From: Beijerinckia sp. 28-YEA-48
GTDB lineage: Bacteria > Pseudomonadota > Alphaproteobacteria > Rhizobiales > Beijerinckiaceae
Reading direction: 5' to 3'
Length of the DNA stretch: 64,000 nucleotides
Assembly (NCBI RefSeq): GCF_900104955.1
Contig: NZ_FNSI01000001.1
Location: 2,266,001 to 2,330,000, forward strand
Positions 37,074-46,857 of the stretch are shown here, in pieces. Numbering within the stretch: the first letter of the stretch is position 1; each line of letters opens with the position of its first letter. Position numbers and translations under genes: made by a program. Under the pieces are notes generated by a model that saw nothing but the letters and a program-made list of their open reading frames with translations, did no database searches and was not told the DNA's origin.

Positions 37074-37102
37074 TCGACAGGACCGGAACAATGTTCTATA
37101 TT
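37074..37102 (+). promoter_or_regulatory. uvrA promoter overlapped by the LexA box
   Basis: -35 TCGACA (37074-37079), 17-nt spacer, -10 TATATT (37097-37102). The -10 lies inside the N7 spacer of the LexA operator. Confidence 0.6.
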
Positions 37103-37107
37103 TGTTC
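37093..37107. promoter_or_regulatory. LexA (SOS) box between ssb and uvrA
   Basis: GTTC-TATATTT-GTTC exactly fits the alphaproteobacterial operator GTTC-N7-GTTC. It covers the uvrA -10 and abuts a minus-strand candidate for ssb (TTGCAA-N17-TAGAAC, 37132-37104), so LexA could repress both genes. Confidence 0.88.
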
Positions 37108-37248
37108 TAGTCGATTAGCATCCGCGTTGCAAGCACTGACAGAAACGAGCACCTATATAGGGTGAAGCTTGTGAATATCGGGGCTGCGACATGGCATTGC
37201 CCGATCCGCACCCTACATTCACGGAACCCCAATCCGCCGGACCGCCCC

Positions 37249-40200
37249 ATGAAAGATGCTAAGCCGCGCGCTAAAACCGCGCGCAGCCCGAAAGCCCAAT
37301 CGGACGCCAAATCGGTCGCCAAGCCTTCGGTCGCCAAACCATCGGCAACCAAGCCTGCCGCCGCCCCGTCCCTGCCCGGCCTCAGCCGGTCCGTTGCCGC
37401 GCCTGTCGACATGCGCTCGATTACCGTGCGCGGTGCGCGCGAGCACAATCTCAAGAATGTCGACCTGACCATTCCGCGCGACAAGCTGGTGGTGTTCACC
37501 GGCCTGTCGGGCTCCGGCAAGTCGTCGCTCGCCTTCGACACGATCTATGCCGAAGGGCAGCGGCGCTATGTGGAATCCCTGTCGGCCTATGCCCGGCAGT
37601 TTCTGGAAATGATGCAGAAGCCGGACGTCGACCAGATCGACGGCCTGTCGCCAGCCATTTCCATCGAACAGAAGACCACCTCGAAGAACCCGCGCTCCAC
37701 CGTCGGCACGGTGACCGAGATCCACGACTATATGCGCCTGCTGTGGGCGCGCGTCGGCATTCCCTATTCGCCGGCAACGGGCCTGCCGATCGAAAGCCAG
37801 ACCGTCAGCCAGATGGTCGACCGGGTGCTGGCGCTGCCGGATAAGTCGCGGCTCTATCTGCTGGCGCCGGTGGTGCGCGGACGCAAGGGCGAGTTCCGTA
37901 AGGAGATCGCCGAATATATGAAGCGCGGCTTCCAGCGCCTGCGGGTCAACGGCACCTATTACGAGATCGCCGACGCGCCGACCCTCGACAAGAAGTTCAA
38001 GCACGAGATCGACGTCGTGGTCGACCGTATCGTCGTGCGGCCGGATATCGCCGCGCGCCTGGCGGAATCGATGGAGACGGCGCTGGAACTGGCCGACGGC
38101 ATCGCCGTCGTCGAATTCGCCGATGAGAAGGACGCCAAGGGCGAGCCCAAGCGCATCCTGTTCTCATCGAAATTCGCCTGCCCGGTCTCCGGCTTCACCA
38201 TTCCGGAAATCGAGCCGCGCCTGTTCTCGTTCAACAATCCGTTCGGCGCCTGTCCGGTCTGTTCCGGCCTCGGCTTCGAGCAGAAGATCGATTCAGATCT
38301 CGTCGTGCCCGATGGCAAGGTGACCCTGCGCAAGGGCGCCATCGCGCCCTGGGCCAAGTCCTCTTCGCCCTATTATCTGCAAACCTTGGAAGCGCTGAGC
38401 AAGCAATACAAGTTCCGCCTCGACGAGCCATGGGACAGCTTGCCGAAGAAGGCACGCGATGTGATCCTGTTCGGCTCCGGCGAGGAGGAAGTTAAATTCG
38501 CTTATGACGACGGGCTGCGCGCCTATCAGGTGAAGAAGCCGTTCGAGGGCGTGGTGCGCAATCTCGAGCGCCGCTATCTCGAAACCGAAAGCGAATGGGC
38601 GCGCGAGGAAATCGGCCGCTATATGGCTGATACCCCCTGCGCCGCCTGCCAAGGCCATCGCCTGAAGCCGGAAGCGCTCGCCGTGAAGATCGACGGCAAG
38701 CATATTGGCGAGATCGCCCAGCTTTCCGTGCGCCATGCCGCGCAATGGGCGACCGACCTGCCGCAGCATCTCGACAAGAAGCGCAACGAGATCGCCGGCC
38801 GCATTCTGAAAGAAATCCGCGAGCGGCTGATCTTCCTGGTCGACGTCGGCCTCGACTATCTGACCTTGGCGCGCAATTCCGGCTCGTTGTCGGGCGGCGA
38901 AAGCCAGCGCATTCGCCTCGCCTCGCAGATCGGCTCCGGCCTCACCGGCGTGCTCTATGTGCTCGACGAACCATCGATCGGCCTGCACCAGCGCGACAAC
39001 GCCCGGTTGCTCGACACGCTGCGCCGGCTGCGCGACCTCGGCAACACGGTCATCGTCGTCGAACATGACGAGGACGCCATTCTGACGGCTGATTATGTGG
39101 TCGACGTCGGGCCTGGCGCCGGCATTCATGGTGGCCACATCGTTTCCGAAGGCACGCCGCAGCACATCCTCAACGATCCAAAATCGCTGACCGGCGATTA
39201 TCTCACCGGGCGCAAATCGGTGATGGTGCCGCGGACGCGGCGTAAGCCGCAGCCGGGGCGCAAGCTGAAAGTGATTGGCGCGCGCGGCAACAATCTCAAA
39301 AATGTCGATGCGGAAATCCCGTTGGGCACGTTCACCTGCATCACCGGCGTGTCGGGTGGCGGCAAGTCGACCCTGATCATCGACACGCTCTACAAGGCCG
39401 TGGCGCGCAAGCTCAACGGGGCACTCGAACATCCGGCCCCCCACGACAAGATCGAGGGCATTGAACATCTCGACAAGGTGATCGACATCGATCAGTCGCC
39501 GATTGGCCGCACGCCGCGCTCCAATCCGGCGACCTATACGGGCGCCTTCACGCCGATCCGCGAATGGTTCGCTGGCCTGCCGGAAGCCAAGGCGCGCGGC
39601 TATCAGCCGGGGCGCTTCTCCTTCAACGTCAAGGGCGGGCGCTGCGAAGCCTGCCAGGGCGATGGCGTCATCAAGATCGAGATGCACTTCCTGCCCGACG
39701 TCTACGTCACCTGCGACGTCTGCAAGGGCAAGCGTTACGACCGCGAGACCTTGGAAGTGAAATATCGCGAGCGCAGCATCGCCGACGTGCTCGACATGAC
39801 CGTCGAGGAAGCCCGGCAGGTGTTCAAGGCCGTGCCGACGATCCGCGAGAAGATGGAGACGCTGGCGCGCGTCGGCCTCGATTATATCAAGGTGGGACAG
39901 CAGGCGACGACGCTCTCGGGCGGCGAGGCGCAGCGCGTCAAACTGTCGAAGGAATTGTCGCGCCGCTCAACCGGGCGCACGCTCTATATTCTCGACGAAC
40001 CGACGACCGGCCTGCATTTCCACGACGTCAAGAAACTGCTGGAAGTGCTGCACGAGCTGGTCGACCAAGGCAATACGGTTGTCGTCATCGAGCACAATCT
40101 CGAAGTGATCAAGACCGCCGACTGGGTGATCGACCTAGGCCCGGAGGGCGGCGATGGCGGTGGCGAAATCGTTGCTGTCGGCACGCCGGAAGACATCATC

Positions 40201-40308
40201 AAAAACGCACGCTCGCACACCGGCCACTTCCTCAAGGAAGTGCTGGCGCGCCGGCCGATGGCGGTGGCGGAAAAGAACGAGAAGGTGAGCAAGGCGGCGG
40301 CGGAGTAA
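37249..40308 (+). CDS. uvrA: Excinuclease ABC subunit A
   Basis: Damage-sensing ATPase of nucleotide excision repair, 1019 residues from the ATG at 37249; a GTG at 37162 is possible but follows the promoter too closely. Two ABC modules are visible: Walker [11 protein letters not shown] and [10 protein letters not shown], and signatures [15 protein letters not shown] and [15 protein letters not shown]. The C-terminal zinc finger is intact (CEACQGDG ... CDVCKGK). In the first zinc finger CPVS replaces CPxC, leaving three cysteines, as I recall in other alphaproteobacteria. About 55 Lys/Ala/Pro-rich residues precede the conserved start ([16 protein letters not shown]). Confidence 0.96.
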   Translation: MKDAKPRAKTARSPKAQSDAKSVAKPSVAKPSATKPAAAPSLPGLSRSVAAPVDMRSITVRGAREHNLKNVDLTIPRDKLVVFTGLSGSGKSSLAFDTIYAEGQRRYVESLSAYARQFLEMMQKPDVDQIDGLSPAISIEQKTTSKNPRSTVGTVTEIHDYMRLLWARVGIPYSPATGLPIESQTVSQMVDRVLALPDKSRLYLLAPVVRGRKGEFRKEIAEYMKRGFQRLRVNGTYYEIADAPTLDKKFKHEIDVVVDRIVVRPDIAARLAESMETALELADGIAVVEFADEKDAKGEPKRILFSSKFACPVSGFTIPEIEPRLFSFNNPFGACPVCSGLGFEQKIDSDLVVPDGKVTLRKGAIAPWAKSSSPYYLQTLEALSKQYKFRLDEPWDSLPKKARDVILFGSGEEEVKFAYDDGLRAYQVKKPFEGVVRNLERRYLETESEWAREEIGRYMADTPCAACQGHRLKPEALAVKIDGKHIGEIAQLSVRHAAQWATDLPQHLDKKRNEIAGRILKEIRERLIFLVDVGLDYLTLARNSGSLSGGESQRIRLASQIGSGLTGVLYVLDEPSIGLHQRDNARLLDTLRRLRDLGNTVIVVEHDEDAILTADYVVDVGPGAGIHGGHIVSEGTPQHILNDPKSLTGDYLTGRKSVMVPRTRRKPQPGRKLKVIGARGNNLKNVDAEIPLGTFTCITGVSGGGKSTLIIDTLYKAVARKLNGALEHPAPHDKIEGIEHLDKVIDIDQSPIGRTPRSNPATYTGAFTPIREWFAGLPEAKARGYQPGRFSFNVKGGRCEACQGDGVIKIEMHFLPDVYVTCDVCKGKRYDRETLEVKYRERSIADVLDMTVEEARQVFKAVPTIREKMETLARVGLDYIKVGQQATTLSGGEAQRVKLSKELSRRSTGRTLYILDEPTTGLHFHDVKKLLEVLHELVDQGNTVVVIEHNLEVIKTADWVIDLGPEGGDGGGEIVAVGTPEDIIKNARSHTGHFLKEVLARRPMAVAEKNEKVSKAAAE

Positions 40309-40338
40309 TCGCCGCTTTAGGCAGAGGCCGAAGCCATG

Positions 40339-40383
40339 GTGTCATCCCGGACGCACCGCAGGTGCGATCCGGGAACCAGGGGC
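40339..40383 (+). repeat. Palindromic dispersed repeat, copy A
   Basis: Begins GTGTCATCCCGGACGC and ends GATCCGGGAACCAGGGGC, with an internal TCCCGGA/TCCGGGA dyad; preceded by GGCCGAAGCC. Copies B, C and D are at 40797, 55816 and 55921. Confidence 0.8.
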
Positions 40384-40796
40384 AAACGACGCATGCTGTT
40401 TACAGTGGCGCACCTGCAAGAGAGGTGGCCTAGCGCCCTACCGCCCCGCAGAACGTCTCAAAGCAAAACCATAAATCCGCCGCCCTCCCCTCCTATTTTA
40501 GGCTGGAGATTCGCTGCGGCGCGCAACGGGGGGAACGGCTCTTGGACCGGAAACAGAAGACCACCGTCGAGCATGTCCATCCGGGACCGGACGCCCGCGT
40601 GCGTGCCGCCTCTCTTCAGGGAGGGGGTTCAGCGCAATTCTGAGGAACAACCCCATGCAAGATCACTGTCAAGGGCACGCCTGAGATCACTTCCCTTTGC
40701 GACATGGAGGGCGATCCAATGCCCAGAGCGCGCGGCCGAATCATGGGAAGTGATTGCGGCACAAGCCTAATTTTCGACGTGGGATATGCGTCACAC

Positions 40797-40842
40797 GCCC
40801 CCGGTTCCCGGATCACTCGCACCGCAAGTGTCCGGAATGACA
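40797..40842 (-). repeat. Palindromic dispersed repeat, copy B (inverted)
   Basis: The reverse complement begins GTGTCATTCCGGACAC and ends GATCCGGGAACCGGGGGC, matching copy A in opposite orientation. It is followed on the plus strand by GGCTTCGGC, the mirror of copy A's GCCGAAGCC. Confidence 0.8.
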
Positions 40843-40869
40843 CGCAGGCTTCGGCATACCCCGAAGCTT

Positions 40870-41925
40870 CTACCGCAGCCCAGCGTTGATCTTGTCGAGC
40901 GCCACGCTGCCCGGCACCAAGTCCGCGTCCGACAGGCGATTCAACGGCTTCAACACCGTATTGAGATTGGCATGCAGATCATCGGGCTGATCATCAAGGA
41001 AGATGAGCCCTGTGGCGATCTCGCCGCGTGACTGCACCCGGTGCAGCGCGTTGATGGCGGCGCCGCGATCACGCACGTCGTGGTCGGCGGCGAGCTTGTG
41101 CAGCTTGATGGTCGAGCCATCGTGCAGCTTCACCTCTTCCACCGTGCCTGGCGCGTAATCGGCGGTGATCGGCGCCTTGCCAGTGATGAAATCGAGCGTG
41201 TTCAGCGCCGCATTATGGGCCCGCACATAGTCAAAGCTCTTGGTCGAGCCTTCATGGTTATTGAAGGCGACGCAGGGCGAAATGCAGTCGATGAAAGCCG
41301 CGCCCTTATGTTCGATCGCCGCCTTGATCAGCGGCACGAGCTGGCCCTTGTCTCCGGAGAACGAGCGCGCCACGAAGGTGGCGCCAAGCTGCAAAGCCAT
41401 GGCGACGAGATCGATGGGCGAGTCCGTATTGGCGACGCCCTTCTTGCTCTTCGACCCCTTGTCGGAGGTGGCCGAGAACTGCCCCTTGGTGAGGCCGTAC
41501 ACGCCGTTGTTCTCGACGATATAGACCATGTTGACGCCGCGCCTGATGGCATGGGCGAACTGGCCAAAGCCGATGGAGGCGCTGTCGCCGTCACCCGACA
41601 CACCGAGATAAAGCAATTCGCGGTTGGCCATATTGGCGCCGGTCAGCACCGAAGGCATGCGCCCGTGCACGGTGTTGAAGCCATGCGACTGGCCGAGAAA
41701 GTAAGTCGGCGTCTTCGACGAACAGCCGATGCCTGACAATTTGGCGACGCGGTGCGGCTCGATGCTGAGCTCGAAACAGGCCTTGATGATCGCGGCCGAA
41801 ATGGAGTCGTGACCGCAACCGGCGCAGAGCGTCGAGATCGGCCCTTCATAGTCGCGATGGGTGAACCCCAGCTCATTGGTCTCGATGTCGGGATGATGGA
41901 ATTTTGGCTTGGGCAGATAGGTCAC
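40870..41925 (-). CDS. korB: 2-oxoglutarate/2-oxoacid:ferredoxin oxidoreductase, beta subunit
   Basis: 351 residues carrying thiamine diphosphate. ISTLCAGCGHDSISAAIIK holds the N-terminal CxGCG motif, and SGIGCSSKTPTYFL is conserved. The ThDP-Mg site is VSGDGDSASIGFGQF with VENNGVYGLTKGQ. KOR oxidises 2-oxoglutarate to succinyl-CoA with reduction of ferredoxin, or runs in reverse in the reductive TCA cycle. The start overlaps the korA stop by 4 nt. The exact 2-oxoacid cannot be proven from sequence. Confidence 0.92.
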   Translation of the reverse strand: MTYLPKPKFHHPDIETNELGFTHRDYEGPISTLCAGCGHDSISAAIIKACFELSIEPHRVAKLSGIGCSSKTPTYFLGQSHGFNTVHGRMPSVLTGANMANRELLYLGVSGDGDSASIGFGQFAHAIRRGVNMVYIVENNGVYGLTKGQFSATSDKGSKSKKGVANTDSPIDLVAMALQLGATFVARSFSGDKGQLVPLIKAAIEHKGAAFIDCISPCVAFNNHEGSTKSFDYVRAHNAALNTLDFITGKAPITADYAPGTVEEVKLHDGSTIKLHKLAADHDVRDRGAAINALHRVQSRGEIATGLIFLDDQPDDLHANLNTVLKPLNRLSDADLVPGSVALDKINAGLR

Positions 41926-43745
41926 GGGATCGCCCTCTCCTTGATCTGATTGACGGCTTCACCGATGGCGCGATCGATGAAGCGCGCCGTGATCGGATTG
42001 CCGTCGAAATGGACGATGGGCATGAGTTGCGCCGGGTCGATGCCACATTCGACCATCAGCAACGTCCGCAATTGCCCATCCTTGTTCTGCTCGACCACGA
42101 ACACGCGCTCGTGGGCGGCAATGAAATCCGTCACCTCGCGAGAGAACGGGAAGCCGCGCACGCGCAGGAGGTCGAGGTGGATGCCGCGTGCCGCCAGCAT
42201 GTTGGCGGCCTCATTCATCGCCGGCGCCGTCGAGCCGAAATAGATGACGCCGAGATCGGTCTTGCGGCTGGCCGGCCGCGCCACAGGCGCTGGCACCAAG
42301 CCTTTCGCCGTGTCGAACTTCTTCGCCAGGCGCTCCATATTGTCGATGTAGTCCGCGCCCTCCTCGGAATAGCGCGCGTAGCGATCCTTGGTGGTGCCGC
42401 GGGTAAAATAAGCGCCGCGCTTGGGATGGGTGCCCGGCAGCGTGCGATAGGGAATGCCGTCGCCATCGACATCGAGATAGCGGCCAAACTCCTTGCCGGC
42501 CTCCAGCTCTTCAGCTGTCATCACCTTGCCGCGATCGAGCTGGCGCGTGTCGTCCCATTTGAACGGCGCGCACAGGCGGTGATTGGAGCCGATGTCGAGA
42601 TCGAGCATGACGAAGATCGGCGTCTGCAGCCGATCGGAGAGATCGAAGGCAAGCGCGCCGAACTCGAAGGCCTCGTAAGGATCTTCGGGGAACAGCAGCA
42701 CGTGTTTGGTGTCGCCGTGAGAGGCATAGGCGCAGGACAGAACGTCGGACTGCTGGGTGCGCGTCGGAATGCCAGTCGATGGCCCGCCGCGTTGCACGTC
42801 GAACAGAACGACGGGAATTTCGGCGAAATAAGCGAGCCCCAGAAACTCTTGCATCAGCGAAATGCCGGGGCCGGACGTGGCGGTGAAGGCGCGCGCGCCA
42901 TTCCACCCGGCACCAACCACCATGCCGATGGAAGCGAGCTCGTCTTCCGCCTGGACGATGGCGAATTTGTTCTGGCCCGTTTCCTTGTCAACACGCAGAC
43001 GACTGCAATAGCCGGTGAAGAATTCGGCCAAGGAGGTCGAGGGCGTGATCGGATACCAGGCGCAGACACTGGCGCCGCCATAGACAGCACCCAGCGCGGC
43101 CGCTTGATTGCCTTCGACGAAAATGCGATCGCCGACATTGTCGGCGCGACGCACGCGCAGGCCGATCGGGCATTGGAAGTTCGCCAGCGCATAATCACGG
43201 CCCATATGCAGGGCCTCGTGGTTCGGCGCGATCAGCTTGTCTTTGCCCTTGAACTGCTCGCCGATCAGTTTCTCCACCTCGGCGAAATCGATGTCGAGCA
43301 ACGCGGCCAAGGCGCCGACATAGACGATGTTCTTGAACAGTTGGCGCTGGCGCGGATCGGTATAGCGCTTGTTGCAAATCTCCGTCAGCGGCACGCCGAT
43401 GATGGTGAGATCATCGCGAAACTGCGACTTGGGGATCGGCCGCGAGGAATCATAGAAGATATAGCCGCCCGGTTCGATGCCGGCGATATCATCGGCCCAG
43501 GTCTGCGGATTCATGGCGACCAGGAGATCGGTGCCGCCGCGCGCGCCGAGATTGCCGGCTTCGCTGATGCGCACCTCGTACCAGGTCGGCAGGCCCTGGA
43601 TGTTGGAGGGAAAGATATTGCGCGGTGTGACCGGCACGCCCATGCGGATGATGGAGCGGGCGAAGAGCTGGTTGGCGCTTGCCGATCCCGAACCGTTGAC
43701 GTTGGCAAAACGGACGACGAAATCGTTTACGCTCTGGATCGGCAT
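41922..43745 (-). CDS. korA: 2-oxoglutarate/2-oxoacid:ferredoxin oxidoreductase, fused gamma-alpha subunit
   Basis: 607 residues. Residues 1 to about 190 form the gamma domain (SIIRMGVPVTPRNIFPSNIQ, EAGNLGARGG). The alpha domain follows (FVEGNQAAALGAVYGGAS, CAWYPITPSTSL, GPGISLMQEFLGLAYFAEIP). This gamma-alpha fusion is the KorA layout of aerobic bacteria such as Mycobacterium and Magnetococcus. It overlaps korB by 4 nt and the upstream oxidoreductase gene by 19 nt, so the three form one operon. Confidence 0.92.
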   Translation of the reverse strand: MPIQSVNDFVVRFANVNGSGSASANQLFARSIIRMGVPVTPRNIFPSNIQGLPTWYEVRISEAGNLGARGGTDLLVAMNPQTWADDIAGIEPGGYIFYDSSRPIPKSQFRDDLTIIGVPLTEICNKRYTDPRQRQLFKNIVYVGALAALLDIDFAEVEKLIGEQFKGKDKLIAPNHEALHMGRDYALANFQCPIGLRVRRADNVGDRIFVEGNQAAALGAVYGGASVCAWYPITPSTSLAEFFTGYCSRLRVDKETGQNKFAIVQAEDELASIGMVVGAGWNGARAFTATSGPGISLMQEFLGLAYFAEIPVVLFDVQRGGPSTGIPTRTQQSDVLSCAYASHGDTKHVLLFPEDPYEAFEFGALAFDLSDRLQTPIFVMLDLDIGSNHRLCAPFKWDDTRQLDRGKVMTAEELEAGKEFGRYLDVDGDGIPYRTLPGTHPKRGAYFTRGTTKDRYARYSEEGADYIDNMERLAKKFDTAKGLVPAPVARPASRKTDLGVIYFGSTAPAMNEAANMLAARGIHLDLLRVRGFPFSREVTDFIAAHERVFVVEQNKDGQLRTLLMVECGIDPAQLMPIVHFDGNPITARFIDRAIGEAVNQIKERAIP

Positions 43746-45514
43746 GATGGTCCTGCGTGTGTCATTTCAAGGTAGAATTTCTGCATGTCCCAGGCGCCGG
43801 TGGGGCAGCGCTCGGCGCACAGGCCGCAATGCAGGCACATGTCTTCGTCCTTCACCATGACCCGGTGGGTCTTGAGCTGACCGGAGACATAGAGATCCTG
43901 TGTTGTATTGGGCGCGGGCGCATTGAGCCGGTGGCGCAGCTCGCCCTCCTCACCATTGGTGGTGAAGGTGATGCAGTCCATCGGACAGATATCGACGCAG
44001 GCGTCGCATTCGATGCAGAGCTTGTCGGTGAACACCGTCTGCGCATCGCAATTGAGACAGCGCTGCGCCTCGGCAAAACCGAGCTTGATATCGAAACCGA
44101 GCTCGACTTCGGTGCGAATGTCCTTGAGGGCGATCTCAGCATCCTTCAGCGGCACTTTGTAACGCAGGTCGTTGGCGACCGCGTTGTCATAGCTCCACTC
44201 GTGAATGCCCATTTTCTGGCTGATCAGATTGGTCAGCGGCGACGGGCGGTGCTCAATGTCCTCGCCATTGAGCATTTTGTCGATCGAGACAGCCGCTTCG
44301 TGGCCATGCGCCACGGCGGTGATGATGTTCTTGGGCCCGAAGGCGGCATCGCCACCAAAGAACAGGCCTTTCACCGTCGACTGATAGGTCACCGGATCGA
44401 TCACAGGCATGCCCCAGTGGTCGAACGCGATGCCGATGTCCTTCTCGATCCAGGGAAAGGCATTCTCTTGGCCGACAGCCATCAGCACGTCGTCGCACGC
44501 GATCACCACGTCGGGCTCGCCGGTCGCCACCAGATCGCGCCGGCCCTTGGCGTCACGCACCGCCTTCACCTTTTCGAAGACAACGCCGATGAGCCGGCCG
44601 CCGGCATGGTTGAAGGTTTTTGGCACGAGATAATTCATAATGGGGATGCCCTCATGCTGGGCATCCTCCTTCTCCCAAGGCGAGGCCTTCATTTCCTCGT
44701 AGCCGGAGCGCACGACAACCTTCACCTCCTCGCCGCCGAGACGGCGCGACGAGCGGCAGCAATCCATGGCGGTGTTGCCGCCACCGAGCACGATGACCCG
44801 TTTGCCGATCTTTTCGATATGACCGAAGGAAACGCTCGACAGCCAGTCGATGCCGATATGGATATTGGCTGCGGCTTCCTGGCGGCCGGGCACGTCGAGG
44901 TCACGCCCACGCGGCGCGCCAGTGCCGACGAAGACCGCGTCATAGCCCTCGTCCATGATCGCTTTCAGACTGTCGATGCGCTGGTGGCGGAAGGTGATAC
45001 CGAGATCGAGGATATAGCCGACCTCCTCGTCGATCACCGTTTCAGGCAGGCGGAATTTCGGAATCTGCGTGCGCATGAAGCCGCCGGCCTTCGGATCCTG
45101 ATCGAAGATCGTCACTTCATAGCCAAGCGGCGCCAGATCGCGCGCCACGGTGAGGGAGGCAGGGCCAGCGCCGATGCAGGCGATCCGCTTGCCGTTTTTC
45201 TTGGCCGCGGGTGCTGGCATCATCTGCCGGACATCGCCTTTATAATCGGCGGCGACGCGCTTCAGCCGGCAGATGGCGACCGGTTGTTCCTCGACGCGGC
45301 CACGCCGACAGGCTGGCTCACAGGGCCGATCGCACGTGCGCCCGAGAATGCCGGGGAAGACGTTCGACTTCCAGTTAATCATATAGGCGTCGGAATAGCG
45401 GCCTGCGGCAATCAACCGAATATATTCGGGGACTGGCGTGTGGGCTGGACAGGCCCATTGGCAATCGACGACCTTGTGAAAATAGGCAGGGTCCGAGATT
45501 TCGGTAGGCTTCAC
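43727..45514 (-). CDS. GltD-like FAD/NAD(P) oxidoreductase with a 2x[4Fe-4S] ferredoxin domain
   Basis: 595 residues. The N-terminal Fe-S domain has CQWACPAHTPVPEY, CDRPCEPACRRG and further cysteines as in GltD/DPYD. The FAD site is CIGAGPASLTVARDLA, the NAD(P) site is VIVLGGGNTAMDCCR, and GLFFGGDAAFGPKNIITAVA closes the FAD fold. The C-terminal ferredoxin has CIECDACVDICP and CLHCGLCAERCP. It probably passes electrons between the KOR ferredoxin site and NAD(P)H or a quinone, as the third subunit of the operon. It could also be a separate ferredoxin:NADP reductase. Confidence 0.85.
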   Translation of the reverse strand: MKPTEISDPAYFHKVVDCQWACPAHTPVPEYIRLIAAGRYSDAYMINWKSNVFPGILGRTCDRPCEPACRRGRVEEQPVAICRLKRVAADYKGDVRQMMPAPAAKKNGKRIACIGAGPASLTVARDLAPLGYEVTIFDQDPKAGGFMRTQIPKFRLPETVIDEEVGYILDLGITFRHQRIDSLKAIMDEGYDAVFVGTGAPRGRDLDVPGRQEAAANIHIGIDWLSSVSFGHIEKIGKRVIVLGGGNTAMDCCRSSRRLGGEEVKVVVRSGYEEMKASPWEKEDAQHEGIPIMNYLVPKTFNHAGGRLIGVVFEKVKAVRDAKGRRDLVATGEPDVVIACDDVLMAVGQENAFPWIEKDIGIAFDHWGMPVIDPVTYQSTVKGLFFGGDAAFGPKNIITAVAHGHEAAVSIDKMLNGEDIEHRPSPLTNLISQKMGIHEWSYDNAVANDLRYKVPLKDAEIALKDIRTEVELGFDIKLGFAEAQRCLNCDAQTVFTDKLCIECDACVDICPMDCITFTTNGEEGELRHRLNAPAPNTTQDLYVSGQLKTHRVMVKDEDMCLHCGLCAERCPTGAWDMQKFYLEMTHAGPSCRSRA

Positions 45515-45845
45515 GCTTCACCTTCTCGTCGCCGTCCCCACACCGTCTTTGTTTAGTTATTTAAATTGTCATCAAGACGGTCACGGCGCAGTTTTTGTTT
45601 GCGAATCTTTCCCACCGAACAGGTGCGCGGCGGGTTGTCGCAGGGTGTTCCAACCCCCAGGCGCAGTCAAGGCAAGGGCGTGGGCTGGGCCCATGCGGAA
45701 GGGTCACAAGCGATCACATTTGCTTCAAGAGTCTCGATGGTTCGTGATGTTGCGATGCGGGATACTCGCGTGATTGACGGGTGCGCTCCCCACAGTAATC
45801 ATCGCCGCAGGTGGAGAACCACCGCATCACAATCTGGGAGGAAAC
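45515..45845. other. 331-bp divergent region between the KOR operon and a TTT receptor
   Basis: No gene supported; open frames here lack ribosome sites and recognisable domains. An AT-rich patch (TAGTTATTTAAATTGTC, about 45556-45572) close to the KOR operon start may hold its promoter. The right end carries GGGAGGAAAC, the receptor's ribosome binding site. Confidence 0.5.
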
Positions 45846-46835
45846 ATGTCATCCGCGCGCTTAACCAAACGCGTTTTCGCCTTCGCCGCCAGCCTGGCCG
45901 CCCTTGCCGCCACAGGCCTCATGCCGGCTTCGGCCCAACCGGCCGCCTGGCCGCAGCGCGCGGTTAAATTCATCGTGCCCTTCGGCGGCGGCGCTGGCGC
46001 TGACATCAGCGCCCGGCTGGCGGCGGAACGACTGCAGCAACGTTGGGGTAAGCCAGTCATCATTGAGAATCGGCCCGGCGGCGATGGGTTGGTGGCAATC
46101 AGCGCGTTCATGAGCGCTAATGACGATCATGTGCTGATGTATGCCTCCACCGGCTCGTTCACGGTGCATCCGTTCCAGTACGACAAGCTGCCCTACGACT
46201 TCAAAACCGACATGCTGCCCATCGCCCAGGTCTCGAACACCATCCTCGGCATCGGCGTTCCCGCCGAAATGAACATCACCAGCTTAAAGGAGCTGGTCGC
46301 CCAGATGAAGGCCGCGCCCGGCAAGTTCAACGTGGCGCTCGTGCCAGGCATCACCGAATTGGTCTTCGACGGCTTCCTCAAGAAGGAAGGGGTTTCGGTC
46401 ACGAAAGTGCCCTATCGAAACATCGTCGAGGGCGTCAACGATCTCTCCGTCGGTCGCCTGCAAGTGATGATGGCTGCCTATGCCATCCTGCAGCCGGGCA
46501 TCGAGGGCAAGACCGTGCGCCCGCTGGCTGTCGCTGGCCGAGATCGATTCTCCGGTGCGCCGGATCTGCCGACAGCGCGCGAAGCCGGCGTGCCCTCGCT
46601 GGAAATGGAAGGCCTGGTCGGCCTGCTCGGCCCGAAAACGATGCCGTTCGAACTGCGTGAGCGTATCGGCAACGATGTCGTGGACGTCATCAAGGATCCG
46701 GCGATCGCCGCCAAACTGATTGCCACCGGTCAGGCCGTCAATCCAGGCGGTGCACGCGCCTTCGAGGCTTCCATCCAGCAACAGATCGATCAGGTGACCG
46801 AAATCGCCAATCTGGTCGGCATGAAGCGAAAGTAA
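45846..46835 (+). CDS. TTT/Bug-family tripartite tricarboxylate transporter receptor
   Basis: 329 residues with a signal peptide (LTKRVFAFAASLAALAATGL, then ASA-Q). Bug motifs are WPQRAVKFIVPFGGGAGADI and IIENRPGGDGLVAISAFM. GGAGG is 4 nt upstream of the ATG at 45846. It is the second such receptor in the window and only distantly similar to that at 12356. A MarR gene is convergent with it. The ligand is unknown. Confidence 0.88.
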   Translation: MSSARLTKRVFAFAASLAALAATGLMPASAQPAAWPQRAVKFIVPFGGGAGADISARLAAERLQQRWGKPVIIENRPGGDGLVAISAFMSANDDHVLMYASTGSFTVHPFQYDKLPYDFKTDMLPIAQVSNTILGIGVPAEMNITSLKELVAQMKAAPGKFNVALVPGITELVFDGFLKKEGVSVTKVPYRNIVEGVNDLSVGRLQVMMAAYAILQPGIEGKTVRPLAVAGRDRFSGAPDLPTAREAGVPSLEMEGLVGLLGPKTMPFELRERIGNDVVDVIKDPAIAAKLIATGQAVNPGGARAFEASIQQQIDQVTEIANLVGMKRK

Positions 46836-46857
46836 CCGCGCTCACCCGGCACCGCCC

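Larger units (their letters stand above)
40309..40869. other. 561-bp convergent intergenic region with paired repeats
   Basis: Lies between the uvrA and korB stops. Open frames here (for example 40336-40770 plus and 40616-40843 minus) show no domains and run through the repeats, so none is annotated. Two inverted copies of a palindromic repeat sit near the ends (listed separately). A short dyad TCACTTCCC / GGGAAGTGA is near 40690 and 40745. Confidence 0.6.

Noticed and set aside
40336-40843. Open frames in the uvrA-korB gap
   Set aside because: They run through palindromic repeats, show no domain and have no ribosome binding site.
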